Below the pieces are notes generated by a model that ran no database searches, was not told where the DNA came from, and worked only from the letters and a program-made list of their open reading frames with translations. Made by a program: the position numbers and the translations under genes. This document shows, one piece after another, positions 16,741-25,675 of a stretch of DNA of 64,000 nt. Origin of the DNA: Peptoniphilus lacydonensis (GTDB taxonomy: Bacteria > Bacillota > Clostridia > Tissierellales > Peptoniphilaceae); assembly GCF_900106515.1 (NCBI RefSeq), contig NZ_FNWF01000003.1, positions 1,054,001 through 1,118,000 of the forward strand. The letters run 5' to 3'. Numbering within the stretch: position 1 is the stretch's first letter; every line of letters begins with the position of its first letter.

Positions 16741-17942
16741 TGGCTACAAGAGATATTATTGCCGCTGGATTTGGTGGACAAGGTATTATGGCAATGGGGC
16801 AACTTATAACTTATTCAGGGATGCTTGAAAACAAATTTGTATCATGGCTTCCAAGTTATGGACCAGAAATGCGTGGAGGATCAGCAAATTGTTCTGTTGT
16901 AGTTTCAGATGAACCAGTTGGATCTCCCGTTATTTCACAAGCAACAGATGTAATCGTAATGAACGAACCATCACTAGAAAAATTTGAAGAGTTTGTTGCA
17001 CCAGGAGGAAATTTATTTTTAAATTCATCACTTATAAAATCTTTTCCAAAAAGAGATGACATAAATGTATTTTCTATACCAGTAAATGACCTTGCAATAG
17101 AACTTGGAAATGCAAAAGTTGCAAATATGGTAATGCTTGGAGCATTTTTACAAGTTACAAACACTGTAAAAACAGAATCGGTAATAAAAGCTTTTACCAA
17201 AGTTTATGGAGATGCAAAGAAAAAACTTCTTCCTATAAATGAAAGAGCAATTGCAACTGGACAAGATGCAATAAAAGAAGCAGGTTGTGTAGGTGGAATT
17301 TGTCAAATAATGCCAGAAAAAACTAATGCCGAAGTCACAAGTAATTATTCAAGACAAAGTGCTGCAAATATTGAACTTAGTGGAACTGATTTAGAAAATA
17401 TTGAATACTTAAAGACAATTAAAAAATATTCTGAAGAAGATGATGAAAAAATCTTTGAAAATGAAGTGACAATTGTAGATGAAGCCCTTTTTGTAGAAGA
17501 AGAATCAATTAAATTCTGTGATAAAGCTGCTGAAATGTTAAATGGCGACGATGCAGGAGAAATTTTTGCATCACTTTCACAACAATCAGAAGAGCACATA
17601 TCTTATCTAAAGGGTCTAAAGGAAAATATAAAATCAAAGGACAATACATCTTTTGCAGATAAAGTCAAAGCAAAATTCACAAAAAGAGAAGATTACGATT
17701 GGGGCAAAGTTGATCCAGAAAAGGCAAGATTAGCACTAAATGTATTTTCAATTGCAAAGGACATAAAAAATCAATCGATAGCTTTTTATAATAAAGCAAA
17801 AGAAAATACAAAAGATGAAAATGCAAGAAAACTATATGACGAACTTGAATATTGGGAAAATTTTCAATTAGAACAAGTAACAGGTCAGTATGAAATTTAT
17901 AAAGATGAATGGTGGTCTGACCAAATGTTTTCAAAAATGTAA
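16740..17942 (+). CDS. vorC: 2-oxoacid:ferredoxin oxidoreductase gamma subunit fused to ferritin-like domain
   Basis: Residues 1-183 are a complete gamma subunit (FGGQGIMAMGQLI near 11-23, SYGPEMRGGSANC near 39-51), the usual full length. About 217 further residues follow. They contain two helical-hairpin repeats like the rubrerythrin/ferritin superfamily: 241-297 (FVEEESIKFCDKAAEML then SEEHISYLKGL) and 328-392 (SIAFYNKAKENTKDENARKL then a YEIYKDEWW end). The ExxH metal motif reads SEEH in repeat 1 and WENF in repeat 2, so metal binding looks degraded. No stop or frameshift separates the parts. The extension is unusual for this subunit; its role, perhaps docking or oxygen protection, is inference. 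Confidence 0.88.
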   Translation: MATRDIIAAGFGGQGIMAMGQLITYSGMLENKFVSWLPSYGPEMRGGSANCSVVVSDEPVGSPVISQATDVIVMNEPSLEKFEEFVAPGGNLFLNSSLIKSFPKRDDINVFSIPVNDLAIELGNAKVANMVMLGAFLQVTNTVKTESVIKAFTKVYGDAKKKLLPINERAIATGQDAIKEAGCVGGICQIMPEKTNAEVTSNYSRQSAANIELSGTDLENIEYLKTIKKYSEEDDEKIFENEVTIVDEALFVEEESIKFCDKAAEMLNGDDAGEIFASLSQQSEEHISYLKGLKENIKSKDNTSFADKVKAKFTKREDYDWGKVDPEKARLALNVFSIAKDIKNQSIAFYNKAKENTKDENARKLYDELEYWENFQLEQVTGQYEIYKDEWWSDQMFSKM

Positions 17943-17963
17943 GATTTGTAAAAGTAAAAAATT

Positions 17964-17996
17964 AAGAAGCATCAAAGTAGGTGCTTCTTTTTTACT
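17964..17996 (+). terminator. Terminator of the vor operon
   Basis: AAGAAGCA and TGCTTCTT form an 8-base stem around a 10-base loop, followed by TTTTTA. Confidence 0.85.
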
Positions 17997-18065
17997 TTAT
18001 AAAACATCCACAAAGATTTTATTCTCTTAAGATCTTTATAATGTTTAAAATTTACTTGTAGAAAT

Positions 18066-19097
18066 TTATTGAGGGATATATTTTTTGTTTTCATCGCCAA
18101 GTGTATATTGGGCTAGAGTAGATATAACTGTATAAACCAAAATAGATGCTAGATTTGCAGTTACAGAATCGTGGTCAAACCTTGGAGAAACTTCTGCAAT
18201 GTCAAAACTCATTGGCTTTCCTGTTGAAAAAATGTGTTTTAAAAGCAAAATTACTTTTTCTGGATCGACACCAAGTGGTTGTGGTGCAGAAACTCCTGGT
18301 GCAAAACTAGATGTAAAACAGTCCATGCAGATTGTAATATAAAGGTAGTCTTCCTTTTTTATATACTCATCGAGATTATTTACAATGTCAAAAAAGTTTT
18401 CGCTAATCATATCTTTGCCAAGGACATAGTTCACGCCAAGTTCATCAGCAGTTCTAAAAAGTGCAAGTGTGTTAGAGTGTTTTTGAATCCCCATTACATA
18501 GTAGGCATATTCCGTTCCCTTTTCACGAGTATAGTCTGAAATTTGTCTAAACATTGTTCCACTTGTTCCAGTTCCCTTTTCATAAGGTCTTAAATCAAAG
18601 TGCGCATCAAAGTTTAATATTCCAAGTTTGTTATCTTCTTTGTCGTCTAGAAAGGTTGAAAGTCCTTTGTAGTGACCAAAGGCAGTTTCGTGACCTCCTC
18701 CAAGAACAATTGGAAATAAATTTAAATCTAAAATTTTTTTTACAGCTTTTGCAAGCTCGTCTTGACTTGCCTCAAGAGTTGTATATTTACTTGTGACATT
18801 TCCACAGTCAAAGATTTTTACTTCTTTTGAGAATTGACATGGAAGTTTTGAAAGTTCTTTTCTTATAGCAGAAGGACCCGCAGCTGCACCAAATCTACCT
18901 TTATTAAGTTCAATTCCTTGGTCTGATTCAAACCCTAAGATGCCAAAGGCAAGCTTTCCATCAAAAGGAGTTAGATCTTCATCGTTTAAATCAAGACCTT
19001 TAACCCATTGATGCCATCTAAAACTTTCATAGTCATTTTCATCATCAATTCTACCTGACCATATTCCCATTTCTTGTGGGCTGTAATAATTTATCAT
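18066..19097 (-). CDS. hutG: Formimidoylglutamase-like ureohydrolase
   Basis: Arginase/agmatinase superfamily, 343 residues. Manganese-ligand motifs are visible: GGGHET (about 125-130), NFDAHFD (about 152-158) and the HutG-type CMDCFTSSFAPGVSAPQPLG region near 254-273. The last is typical of HutG rather than arginase. It would hydrolyse formimidoylglutamate to glutamate and formamide at the end of histidine breakdown, which suits an amino-acid fermenter; no other hut gene is adjacent, so the substrate is likely but not certain. ATG 19097 is chosen because the GAGGTG binding site lies inside the longer alternative start at 19109. It follows the 2-hydroxyacid dehydrogenase by 8 bases. Confidence 0.82.
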   Translation of the reverse strand: MINYYSPQEMGIWSGRIDDENDYESFRWHQWVKGLDLNDEDLTPFDGKLAFGILGFESDQGIELNKGRFGAAAGPSAIRKELSKLPCQFSKEVKIFDCGNVTSKYTTLEASQDELAKAVKKILDLNLFPIVLGGGHETAFGHYKGLSTFLDDKEDNKLGILNFDAHFDLRPYEKGTGTSGTMFRQISDYTREKGTEYAYYVMGIQKHSNTLALFRTADELGVNYVLGKDMISENFFDIVNNLDEYIKKEDYLYITICMDCFTSSFAPGVSAPQPLGVDPEKVILLLKHIFSTGKPMSFDIAEVSPRFDHDSVTANLASILVYTVISTLAQYTLGDENKKYIPQ

Positions 19098-19105
19098 TTT
19101 ACACC

Positions 19106-20059
19106 TCAATTTACTTTGTTCTTTGGAGTTTTTCCATTTTTAAAATCAATCAAATTGTCCTTTGCATTTTTGCCCATCTCAAGCCTTGCTTCAAAAGTTG
19201 CATTGCCCAGATGGGGTGCAAGAATTACATTGTCGAGGGCCAAGAGTTTTTCATTAACTTTTGGTTCTTTTTCATATACATCAAGAGCGGCACCTGCGAT
19301 TTTATTTTCTATTAGTGCATCAGCAAGGGCATCTTCGTCAACAATTGGACCTCTGGACGCATTTATTAATATAGCACTTTTTTTCATCATTTCAAGTTCT
19401 TTTTTGGAAATCATGTGGCGAAGTTCAGGCACAAAAGCAGTGTGTAAACTTAAGAAGTCAGAATTTTTTATTACATCATCTTTTTCCATGTATTTAAGAA
19501 CAAATTCTTTTTCAAAATCTTCTTTTCTAGTGCGAGAATAATAAATTACATTCATTTCAAAAGCCTTTGCTCTTTTTGCAAGATTTTTTCCAATATTTCC
19601 AAGACCAATTATGCCAAGAGTTTTATCTTTAAGTTCACTTCCAAGATAAAAAGTTGGACGCCAGCCGTAAAACTTTCCTTCTCTTGTAACCTTATCGCCA
19701 GATACAATACGTCTTGCAGAAGCAAGCATTAGTCCAAAAGTAAGCTCTGCAGTAGAAATAGCAGATGCAGGAGCAGGTGCATTTGTAACAACAATTCCTT
19801 TTTCTCTTGCATAATTTATGTCAATATTATCAAAACCAGCTCCGTAGTTTGCAATTATTTTCAAATTATCTGATGCATCAATTACATCTTTATCGATTTT
19901 ATCAGATAGAGGACATAAAAGAGCATCTTTACCCTTAATTTTCTCAATTATTTCTTCCCTAGTAAGAGGAATATTTGAATTGTGATAAGTTATATCAAAA
20001 TTCTTATTTAGTTCATTATAAATATCTTCTGGAATATTGCTTGTAATTAATAGTTTCAT
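19106..20059 (-). CDS. D-isomer-specific 2-hydroxyacid dehydrogenase
   Basis: NAD-dependent oxidoreductase of 317 residues. The Rossmann motif GIIGLGNIGKNLAKRAKAF (about 148-166) and the catalytic Arg, Glu and His in NASRGPIVDEDAL, YEKEPKV and APHLGNAT are present. The family reduces 2-oxoacids to D-2-hydroxyacids (D-lactate, glyoxylate/hydroxypyruvate or 2-hydroxyisocaproate); which one cannot be read from sequence. GAGGTGATTTT precedes the start on the minus strand. It is co-transcribed with the hutG-like gene. Confidence 0.92.
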   Translation of the reverse strand: MKLLITSNIPEDIYNELNKNFDITYHNSNIPLTREEIIEKIKGKDALLCPLSDKIDKDVIDASDNLKIIANYGAGFDNIDINYAREKGIVVTNAPAPASAISTAELTFGLMLASARRIVSGDKVTREGKFYGWRPTFYLGSELKDKTLGIIGLGNIGKNLAKRAKAFEMNVIYYSRTRKEDFEKEFVLKYMEKDDVIKNSDFLSLHTAFVPELRHMISKKELEMMKKSAILINASRGPIVDEDALADALIENKIAGAALDVYEKEPKVNEKLLALDNVILAPHLGNATFEARLEMGKNAKDNLIDFKNGKTPKNKVN

Positions 20060-20114
20060 AAAATCACCTCGTCAATTTTATTTTAACATATATATTTGAA
20101 AATTATAGAATGAG

Positions 20115-20996
20115 GTGGTAAAAAATACTTCAGAAATAAGAAAAGAATTAATTCCTTTAATTACAAAAAAATTTAAGAGGATAAGTTATACTGATAAACA
20201 AAATATGGCTGATAATGAAATTAAATTAAATATTAGTTTTTCTACTACTCAAGATTTATTATTCAATACAGTACTAATTAATAACTTTAAAAATGTGGAT
20301 TTTTCCTTTAATAGCATGAAAAGCTCTAGTTTACAGAAAATAAAATTCCCAAAAACAAAGGAGAAGTCGGTTGATGTTGTTTTAAGAACGGAAAATAAAG
20401 ACTTGAGGTTAAATGATTATATTTTGATTTTTGTGGAAACTAAAAATGATATAATTGATATTATAAAGCATAAGAGATTTACGATTAAAAATAATGTAGA
20501 AAAATTAGATGAAGTAATAGAGCCAGTATATATAAAAAATATATATGAAGAAATAAAACATTTTGACTCAAAAGATATAGAAAACTTATCATTGTTAGAT
20601 TATAAGTTTTCTGAACTTGAAAGATATTTTAGTGAGAATGAATATAAAAAAACATATATTTATATTGATATAGAAAAAGAGTTAAGAAACTCACCCTATT
20701 TTGAGAAATTTATAGAAGATATTAATTCTAAAAAGAGTATACCTGTTAGTTTAGTAATATTTTATATGAAAGAGAACAATTGCCAAATAATAGATGGAAG
20801 TGTATCATTTATAAACACAGAATTGAATAAAAAGATTTTGATAGAGAATCCTAATTTATATAGTGTACATACAAACGAAGGTTTTCGAATTATGGCTATG
20901 TTCTATCCTTTAGAGGAATCTGATGATAAATTATATACTTATAAGATGTCGATTTGGGACACCTTGTTTTATTCTAAAGTTTTTGGACAAAATTAA
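20115..20996 (+). CDS. Orphan hypothetical protein
   Basis: A 293-residue protein with no recognised domain, high in Lys, Asn, Asp and Ile, more AT-rich in codon use than its neighbours. It appears soluble, alpha/beta and without signal peptide. The only available start is GTG 20115, which overlaps a GAGGTGG motif, so the true start is doubtful: either initiation is weak or the 5' end has decayed. It stands alone between divergent gene groups. Style and isolation suggest horizontally acquired or mobile-derived DNA; function unknown. Confidence 0.6.
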   Translation: MVKNTSEIRKELIPLITKKFKRISYTDKQNMADNEIKLNISFSTTQDLLFNTVLINNFKNVDFSFNSMKSSSLQKIKFPKTKEKSVDVVLRTENKDLRLNDYILIFVETKNDIIDIIKHKRFTIKNNVEKLDEVIEPVYIKNIYEEIKHFDSKDIENLSLLDYKFSELERYFSENEYKKTYIYIDIEKELRNSPYFEKFIEDINSKKSIPVSLVIFYMKENNCQIIDGSVSFINTELNKKILIENPNLYSVHTNEGFRIMAMFYPLEESDDKLYTYKMSIWDTLFYSKVFGQN

Positions 20997-21050
20997 TTGG
21001 TAGGTTAAGATTTGAAACGTATATATTAAAAAATTAAATACTTTATATTT

Positions 21051-21083
21051 ATGGAGCTAAAAAGTTTTTAGCTTCATTTTTGA
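21051..21083 (+). terminator. Terminator after the orphan gene
   Basis: ATGGAGCTAAAAA pairs with TTTTTAGCTTCAT (one G-T pair) and continues into TTTTTG. Confidence 0.75.
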
Positions 21084-21159
21084 TTATGTGATAAAATTTA
21101 ATTTGGAATTTAAAAAATTCTATATTTTTATATAAATTTAAAAGTTAAGAGGTGATTAA

Positions 21160-22503
21160 GTGGAGAATAATGAAAACAAATTAGGGACTATGTCCATTCC
21201 AAAGCTTTTATTTCAAGTATCTTTTCCTATTGTAATTTCTATGTTTATACAGTCAATGTATAACTTGGTGGACTCATACTACATAGGAAAAATTAATGAG
21301 GAGGCATTTACGGCGATTTCAATTGCCTTTCCAATTCAAAATATAATGATAGGAATTGGAGTTGGGACGGGAGTTGGCATGAATTCTCTTTTATCTAGAT
21401 ATTTAGGTGAAAAAAATTATGAAAAGTCTAATAACACAGCGGAAGTAGGTTTTTTTCTTGCTATAATGTATGGAATTATTTTACTTATACTCTCGAGATT
21501 TTTGCCACGACCTTTTTTATCTGCACAGACGGATAACGTAGAAATAATTAGTTATGGAATAGAATATTTGCAGATTGTAATGGGACTTTCTATGGGAGTA
21601 TTTATACAGATTTTTCTTGAAAGAGCTCTTCAATCTACTGGAAGAACTATTTTTACAATGTTGACGCAACTTATTGGAGCTATACTAAATATAATTTTAG
21701 ATCCTATTTTTATTTTTGGGTATTTTGGACTTCCTGCCATGGGTGTTAAGGGTGCCGCGATTGCAACTGTAATTGGACAAATAATTGGTGCAATTTGTGG
21801 ATCTATTTTTGAATATAAATTTAATAAAGAAATTGAAATTAAAAAACCTGTATATGATCCCAAAATTATAAAGGAAATTTATAGAGTCGGAGTTCCTTCT
21901 ATGATAACTATAATCATTCAATCTTTTACTATTTATATATTAAATAAGATGCTATCAGGAATCTCTACATCGGCTATTGCTGCTCTAGGTGCGTATTTTA
22001 AAATTCAGTCTTTTGTATTTATGCCAATATTTGGGCTAAATAATGGAGTTGTTCCTATAATTGCATATAATTATGGGGCAAAGAAAAAAGATAGAATTTT
22101 AAAAACGATAAAGCTTGCCTTTATAAGTGTGACTGTGATGATGTTGGTTGTTTCGGGAATTGTAATGTTTTTTCCAGAAGAACTTCTATCAATATTTTCC
22201 GCATCAGATAAGATGTTAGAAATTGGAGTACCAATGCTTAAAATTTGTGCTCTTTCATACATCTTTGCAGGAATATCAATAGTAGGTACAAGCGTGTTTC
22301 AAGCTTTAGGAAATGGAATTTTGGCACTTTTTGATTCAATTCTAAGGCAAATTATAGTTTTACTTCCAGTAGCTTATATTGCAATAAAATATTTTACTGT
22401 AAATGAAATTTGGTGGGGATATGTAATTGCAGAGTTTGCATCAGTGCTTTTTGTAATTTATTTTATGAACACCTTTGTGAAGAAAAAGTTGGAATTTATT
22501 TGA
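21160..22503 (+). CDS. MATE-family efflux transporter
   Basis: Twelve-helix Na+/H+-driven multidrug antiporter of the DinF/NorM superfamily, 447 residues in two homologous halves. Characteristic stretches are the N-terminal PIVISMFIQSMYNLVDSYYIG (parts: QSMYNLVDSYYIG, about 27-39), GVGTGVGMNSLLSRYLGEKN and the mid-protein NIILDPIFIFGYFGLPAMGVKGAA. The GTG start is preceded by AGAGGTGATTAA. Substrate unknown. Confidence 0.92.
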   Translation: MENNENKLGTMSIPKLLFQVSFPIVISMFIQSMYNLVDSYYIGKINEEAFTAISIAFPIQNIMIGIGVGTGVGMNSLLSRYLGEKNYEKSNNTAEVGFFLAIMYGIILLILSRFLPRPFLSAQTDNVEIISYGIEYLQIVMGLSMGVFIQIFLERALQSTGRTIFTMLTQLIGAILNIILDPIFIFGYFGLPAMGVKGAAIATVIGQIIGAICGSIFEYKFNKEIEIKKPVYDPKIIKEIYRVGVPSMITIIIQSFTIYILNKMLSGISTSAIAALGAYFKIQSFVFMPIFGLNNGVVPIIAYNYGAKKKDRILKTIKLAFISVTVMMLVVSGIVMFFPEELLSIFSASDKMLEIGVPMLKICALSYIFAGISIVGTSVFQALGNGILALFDSILRQIIVLLPVAYIAIKYFTVNEIWWGYVIAEFASVLFVIYFMNTFVKKKLEFI

Positions 22504-22522
22504 GCCTTAGATGGCTTAAATG

Positions 22523-22551
22523 TTGAAAATTTTTTGATTTTGATGTATTAT
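22523..22551 (+). promoter_or_regulatory. tuf promoter
   Basis: TTGAAA (22523-22528), 17 bases, TATTAT (22546-22551): a strong vegetative promoter 35 bases before the tuf start. Confidence 0.65.
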
Positions 22552-22585
22552 GAATTTAATTTAAATAATCCTAGGAGGAAATATA

Positions 22586-23779
22586 ATGGCTAAAGCAAAA
22601 TTTGAAAGAAATAAACCACATGTAAACATTGGAACAATAGGTCACGTTGACCACGGCAAGACAACATTAACAGCAGCAATTACACTAGTAATGAACAAGA
22701 GATACGGCGGCGGAGAATTCGTAGACTACGCACACATAGACAAGGCTCCAGAAGAAAGAGAAAGAGGAATCACAATCTCAACATCTCACGTAGAATACGA
22801 AACAGAAAACAGACACTACGCACACGTAGACTGCCCAGGACACGCTGACTATGTAAAGAATATGATTACAGGAGCAGCACAAATGGACGGAGCAATCCTA
22901 GTAGTATCAGCAGCAGACGGACCAATGCCACAAACAAGAGAACACATACTATTAGCAAGACAAGTAGGCGTTCCAAAAATTTGTGTATTCCTAAACAAAG
23001 AAGACCAAGTAGATGATCCAGAACTAATCGAATTAGTAGAAATGGAAGTAAGAGATTTACTATCAGAATACGACTTTGACGGAGATAACACACCAATCGT
23101 AGTAGGAAGTGCACTAAAAGCCCTAGACGATCCAGACGGAGAATGGGGAGATAAAGTAGCAAAACTAATGGAAGAAGTAGACGCATACATTCCAACACCA
23201 ACAAGAGATACAGATAACCCATTCCTAATGCCAATAGAAGACATCTTCTCAATCACAGGAAGAGGAACAGTAGCAACAGGAAGAGTAGAACAAGGAGTAG
23301 TAAAAGTAGGGGACACAGTAGAAGTAGTAGGTCTAACAGACGAAAAAAGACAAGTAGTAGTAACTGGAGTAGAAATGTTCAGAAAACAACTTGACCAAGC
23401 AGAAGCAGGAGACAACATAGGAGCCCTACTAAGAGGAGTACAAAGAGAAGAAATCCAAAGAGGACAAGTACTAGCAGCACCAGGAACAATACACCCACAC
23501 ACAAAATTTGAAGCAGAAGTATATGTATTGACAAAAGAAGAAGGAGGAAGACACACACCATTCTTCAACGGATACAGACCACAATTCTACTTCAGAACAA
23601 CAGACGTAACAGGAGATATCCAATTAGCAGAAGGCGTAGAAATGGTAATGCCAGGAGATAACTCAACGTTCACAGTAACACTAATCACACCAATCGCAAT
23701 GGACGAAGGACTAAGATTTGCCATTCGTGAAGGTGGTAGAACAGTAGCATCTGGTGTTGTATCTAAAATTATTGACTAA
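22586..23779 (+). CDS. tuf: Elongation factor Tu
   Basis: GTPase that delivers aminoacyl-tRNA to the ribosome. The 397 residues show GHVDHGKT (19-26), [13 protein letters not shown], and NKED in place of the common NKCD, then domains II and III (ending [17 protein letters not shown]). AGGAGGAAATATA precedes the ATG. It stands alone here with its own promoter and terminator, away from rpsL-rpsG-fusA. The body uses C-ending codons for Phe, Tyr, Asn, Asp, His (ttc, tac, aac, gac, cac) and A-ending four-fold codons almost throughout, unlike neighbouring genes; the first and last ~20 codons look like the rest of the chromosome. Confidence 0.98.
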   Translation: MAKAKFERNKPHVNIGTIGHVDHGKTTLTAAITLVMNKRYGGGEFVDYAHIDKAPEERERGITISTSHVEYETENRHYAHVDCPGHADYVKNMITGAAQMDGAILVVSAADGPMPQTREHILLARQVGVPKICVFLNKEDQVDDPELIELVEMEVRDLLSEYDFDGDNTPIVVGSALKALDDPDGEWGDKVAKLMEEVDAYIPTPTRDTDNPFLMPIEDIFSITGRGTVATGRVEQGVVKVGDTVEVVGLTDEKRQVVVTGVEMFRKQLDQAEAGDNIGALLRGVQREEIQRGQVLAAPGTIHPHTKFEAEVYVLTKEEGGRHTPFFNGYRPQFYFRTTDVTGDIQLAEGVEMVMPGDNSTFTVTLITPIAMDEGLRFAIREGGRTVASGVVSKIID

Positions 23780-23812
23780 TTCTTTAAGATTAAAAATTTA
23801 AAAGTAATACAA

Positions 23813-23847
23813 ATAGGAGCAGGTTTAGACTTGCTCTTATTTTTTTG
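23813..23847 (+). terminator. Terminator of tuf
   Basis: AATAGGAGCA and TGCTCTTATT form a stem with one G-T pair, followed by seven T residues. Confidence 0.8.
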
Positions 23848-23968
23848 GTTCTACAATATTCTATTAAGGGATGTTTTTTTTATCAATCAATAGATATTAT
23901 AGAAACTATTTCAACCAGTAAATTTTCTTTTAAAAACTCTATATGTTAGAATAAACTACGGAGGATTT

Positions 23969-25675
23969 ATGAGCATATATAAAGGACTTAATAAATATAA
24001 AATTAGAATTTTTGTTGTCATACTTCTTACTTTTGGCAATGCTCTTGGAGAGTTATTTCTGCCAAAACTTATGAGTCTTGTTATTGATAAGGGTGTGGCT
24101 TATGGAGATACCAATTATATTTTGAAAATTGGTGCGTTAATGATTTTAGTAGTTATTTTAACAGTTATATGTAGAGCTTCTGCAGCATATCATTCTTCGA
24201 AGACTACAATGGCATTTTCAAGAGATCTTAGATACAAATTATTTAGAAAAATTAATTACTTCAGTTTTGATGATGTTGAACACTTTTCTATTTCTTCTTT
24301 AATTACTAGGACCACAGACGATGTGAATCAAGTGGAACAAATGGTTTTAATGGGACTTAGGCCTCTTGTGAGAGGTCCGCTTATGTTTGTTGGTGGTCTT
24401 ATTATGGCTCTTTCTACTAATTTAAAACTTTCTGTTGTTTTTCCCATAACTATTCCCTTTATTGCTATTGGTCTTTACATTGTTATAAAAAGGGGATTAC
24501 CTTATTTTCCAATTTTGCAAAAAAGACTAGATAATTTAAATGAGCTTTTTAGAAGAAGGATTACAGGACTTCGTGTTATAAGAGCATTTTCGAAAGAGGA
24601 ACATGAAGAAAAAATTTTTGAAAATGCTAATAGAGATTACAAAGACATGGCTACTAAAGTAAATAAGTTGATGGTAAATGTGAGACCGCTTCTTGCTATT
24701 ATTTTAAATCTTGCTATTGTTGCTATTATGTTTTTTGGTGCAAAGTTAATTGATATTAGAGAAATGGGAGTTGGAGAGCTCATGGCATATATTCAGTACA
24801 TTACTCAAGTTCTTACTGCAATGATTATGATGAGTTTTCTTCTTTCAATGGTGCCTAGGACTGTTGCGTCTATGAATAGGATAAATGAAGTCTTGGAATA
24901 TGATTCTACAAGAACTGGTGGAGATAAAAAGCTAGAAGGTGGAATTTATGAGATTAGGACAAAAAATCTTTCTTTTGCATATCCAGATGCAAGTTTAAAT
25001 TCTTTAAAAGATATAAATTTTGAAGTCAAAAGCGGTGAAACTCTTGGGATAATTGGAGGTACTGGTTCGGGTAAGTCTACGTTATTAAGGCTTATTTTAC
25101 AATTTTATGAGCCAGGGGATAAAGAACTTTTTATCAATGGAATAGATATTAAGGACTTAAATAATTATGATGTGAGAGATAAAATTTCCTATGTGCCACA
25201 GGAAAATTTTTTCTTTTCAAAAACTGTTTCTGAAAATTTATCTTATGCCAATGAAAAATCAGAGAAAGATCTCATGAAAGAATCCCTTTTGAAAGCAAAA
25301 GCAATGGATTTTTTGGGAGATGATCCATTAGATAAAAAAGTTTCTCGGGGTGGAAAGAATCTATCTGGTGGTCAAAGACAGCGTCTTGCAATTGCAAGGG
25401 CACTTACAAGGGATGCATCAGTTTATCTTTTTGATGATTCTTTTTCTGCCTTAGATTACAAAACTGACTATGAACTTAGACAAGTTTTAAGAGAAGATTT
25501 GAAAAATAAAATTGTTATAGTTGTTGCACAAAGAGTTGCTACAATTTTGAATGCTGATAAAATTCTTGTGTTAGAAGATGGAGAAGTTGCAGGCTATGGG
25601 GATCACAATTATCTTATGAAGAACAATAAAATTTATAGAGAGATTGCGATAAGTCAGGGGCAAGATTATGAATAA
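23969..25675 (+). CDS. Heterodimeric ABC exporter, degenerate-site half
   Basis: Type IV ABC exporter half-transporter of 568 residues: six membrane helices in the first ~300 residues, then a nucleotide-binding domain with Walker A GGTGSGKST (about 362-370), signature LSGGQ and Walker B LFDDSFSALD. Asp replaces the catalytic Glu, as in the degenerate half of TM287/288-type pairs. CGGAGGATTT precedes the ATG. It overlaps the second half-transporter gene by 8 bases, so the two are made as a pair. Substrate unknown; such pairs export drugs, lipids or peptides. Confidence 0.92.
   Translation: MSIYKGLNKYKIRIFVVILLTFGNALGELFLPKLMSLVIDKGVAYGDTNYILKIGALMILVVILTVICRASAAYHSSKTTMAFSRDLRYKLFRKINYFSFDDVEHFSISSLITRTTDDVNQVEQMVLMGLRPLVRGPLMFVGGLIMALSTNLKLSVVFPITIPFIAIGLYIVIKRGLPYFPILQKRLDNLNELFRRRITGLRVIRAFSKEEHEEKIFENANRDYKDMATKVNKLMVNVRPLLAIILNLAIVAIMFFGAKLIDIREMGVGELMAYIQYITQVLTAMIMMSFLLSMVPRTVASMNRINEVLEYDSTRTGGDKKLEGGIYEIRTKNLSFAYPDASLNSLKDINFEVKSGETLGIIGGTGSGKSTLLRLILQFYEPGDKELFINGIDIKDLNNYDVRDKISYVPQENFFFSKTVSENLSYANEKSEKDLMKESLLKAKAMDFLGDDPLDKKVSRGGKNLSGGQRQRLAIARALTRDASVYLFDDSFSALDYKTDYELRQVLREDLKNKIVIVVAQRVATILNADKILVLEDGEVAGYGDHNYLMKNNKIYREIAISQGQDYE

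Noticed and set aside
22849-23568. Long minus-strand ORFs opposite tuf
   Set aside because: They are shadows of the biased codon usage in tuf; no ribosome binding sites or homology-like composition.
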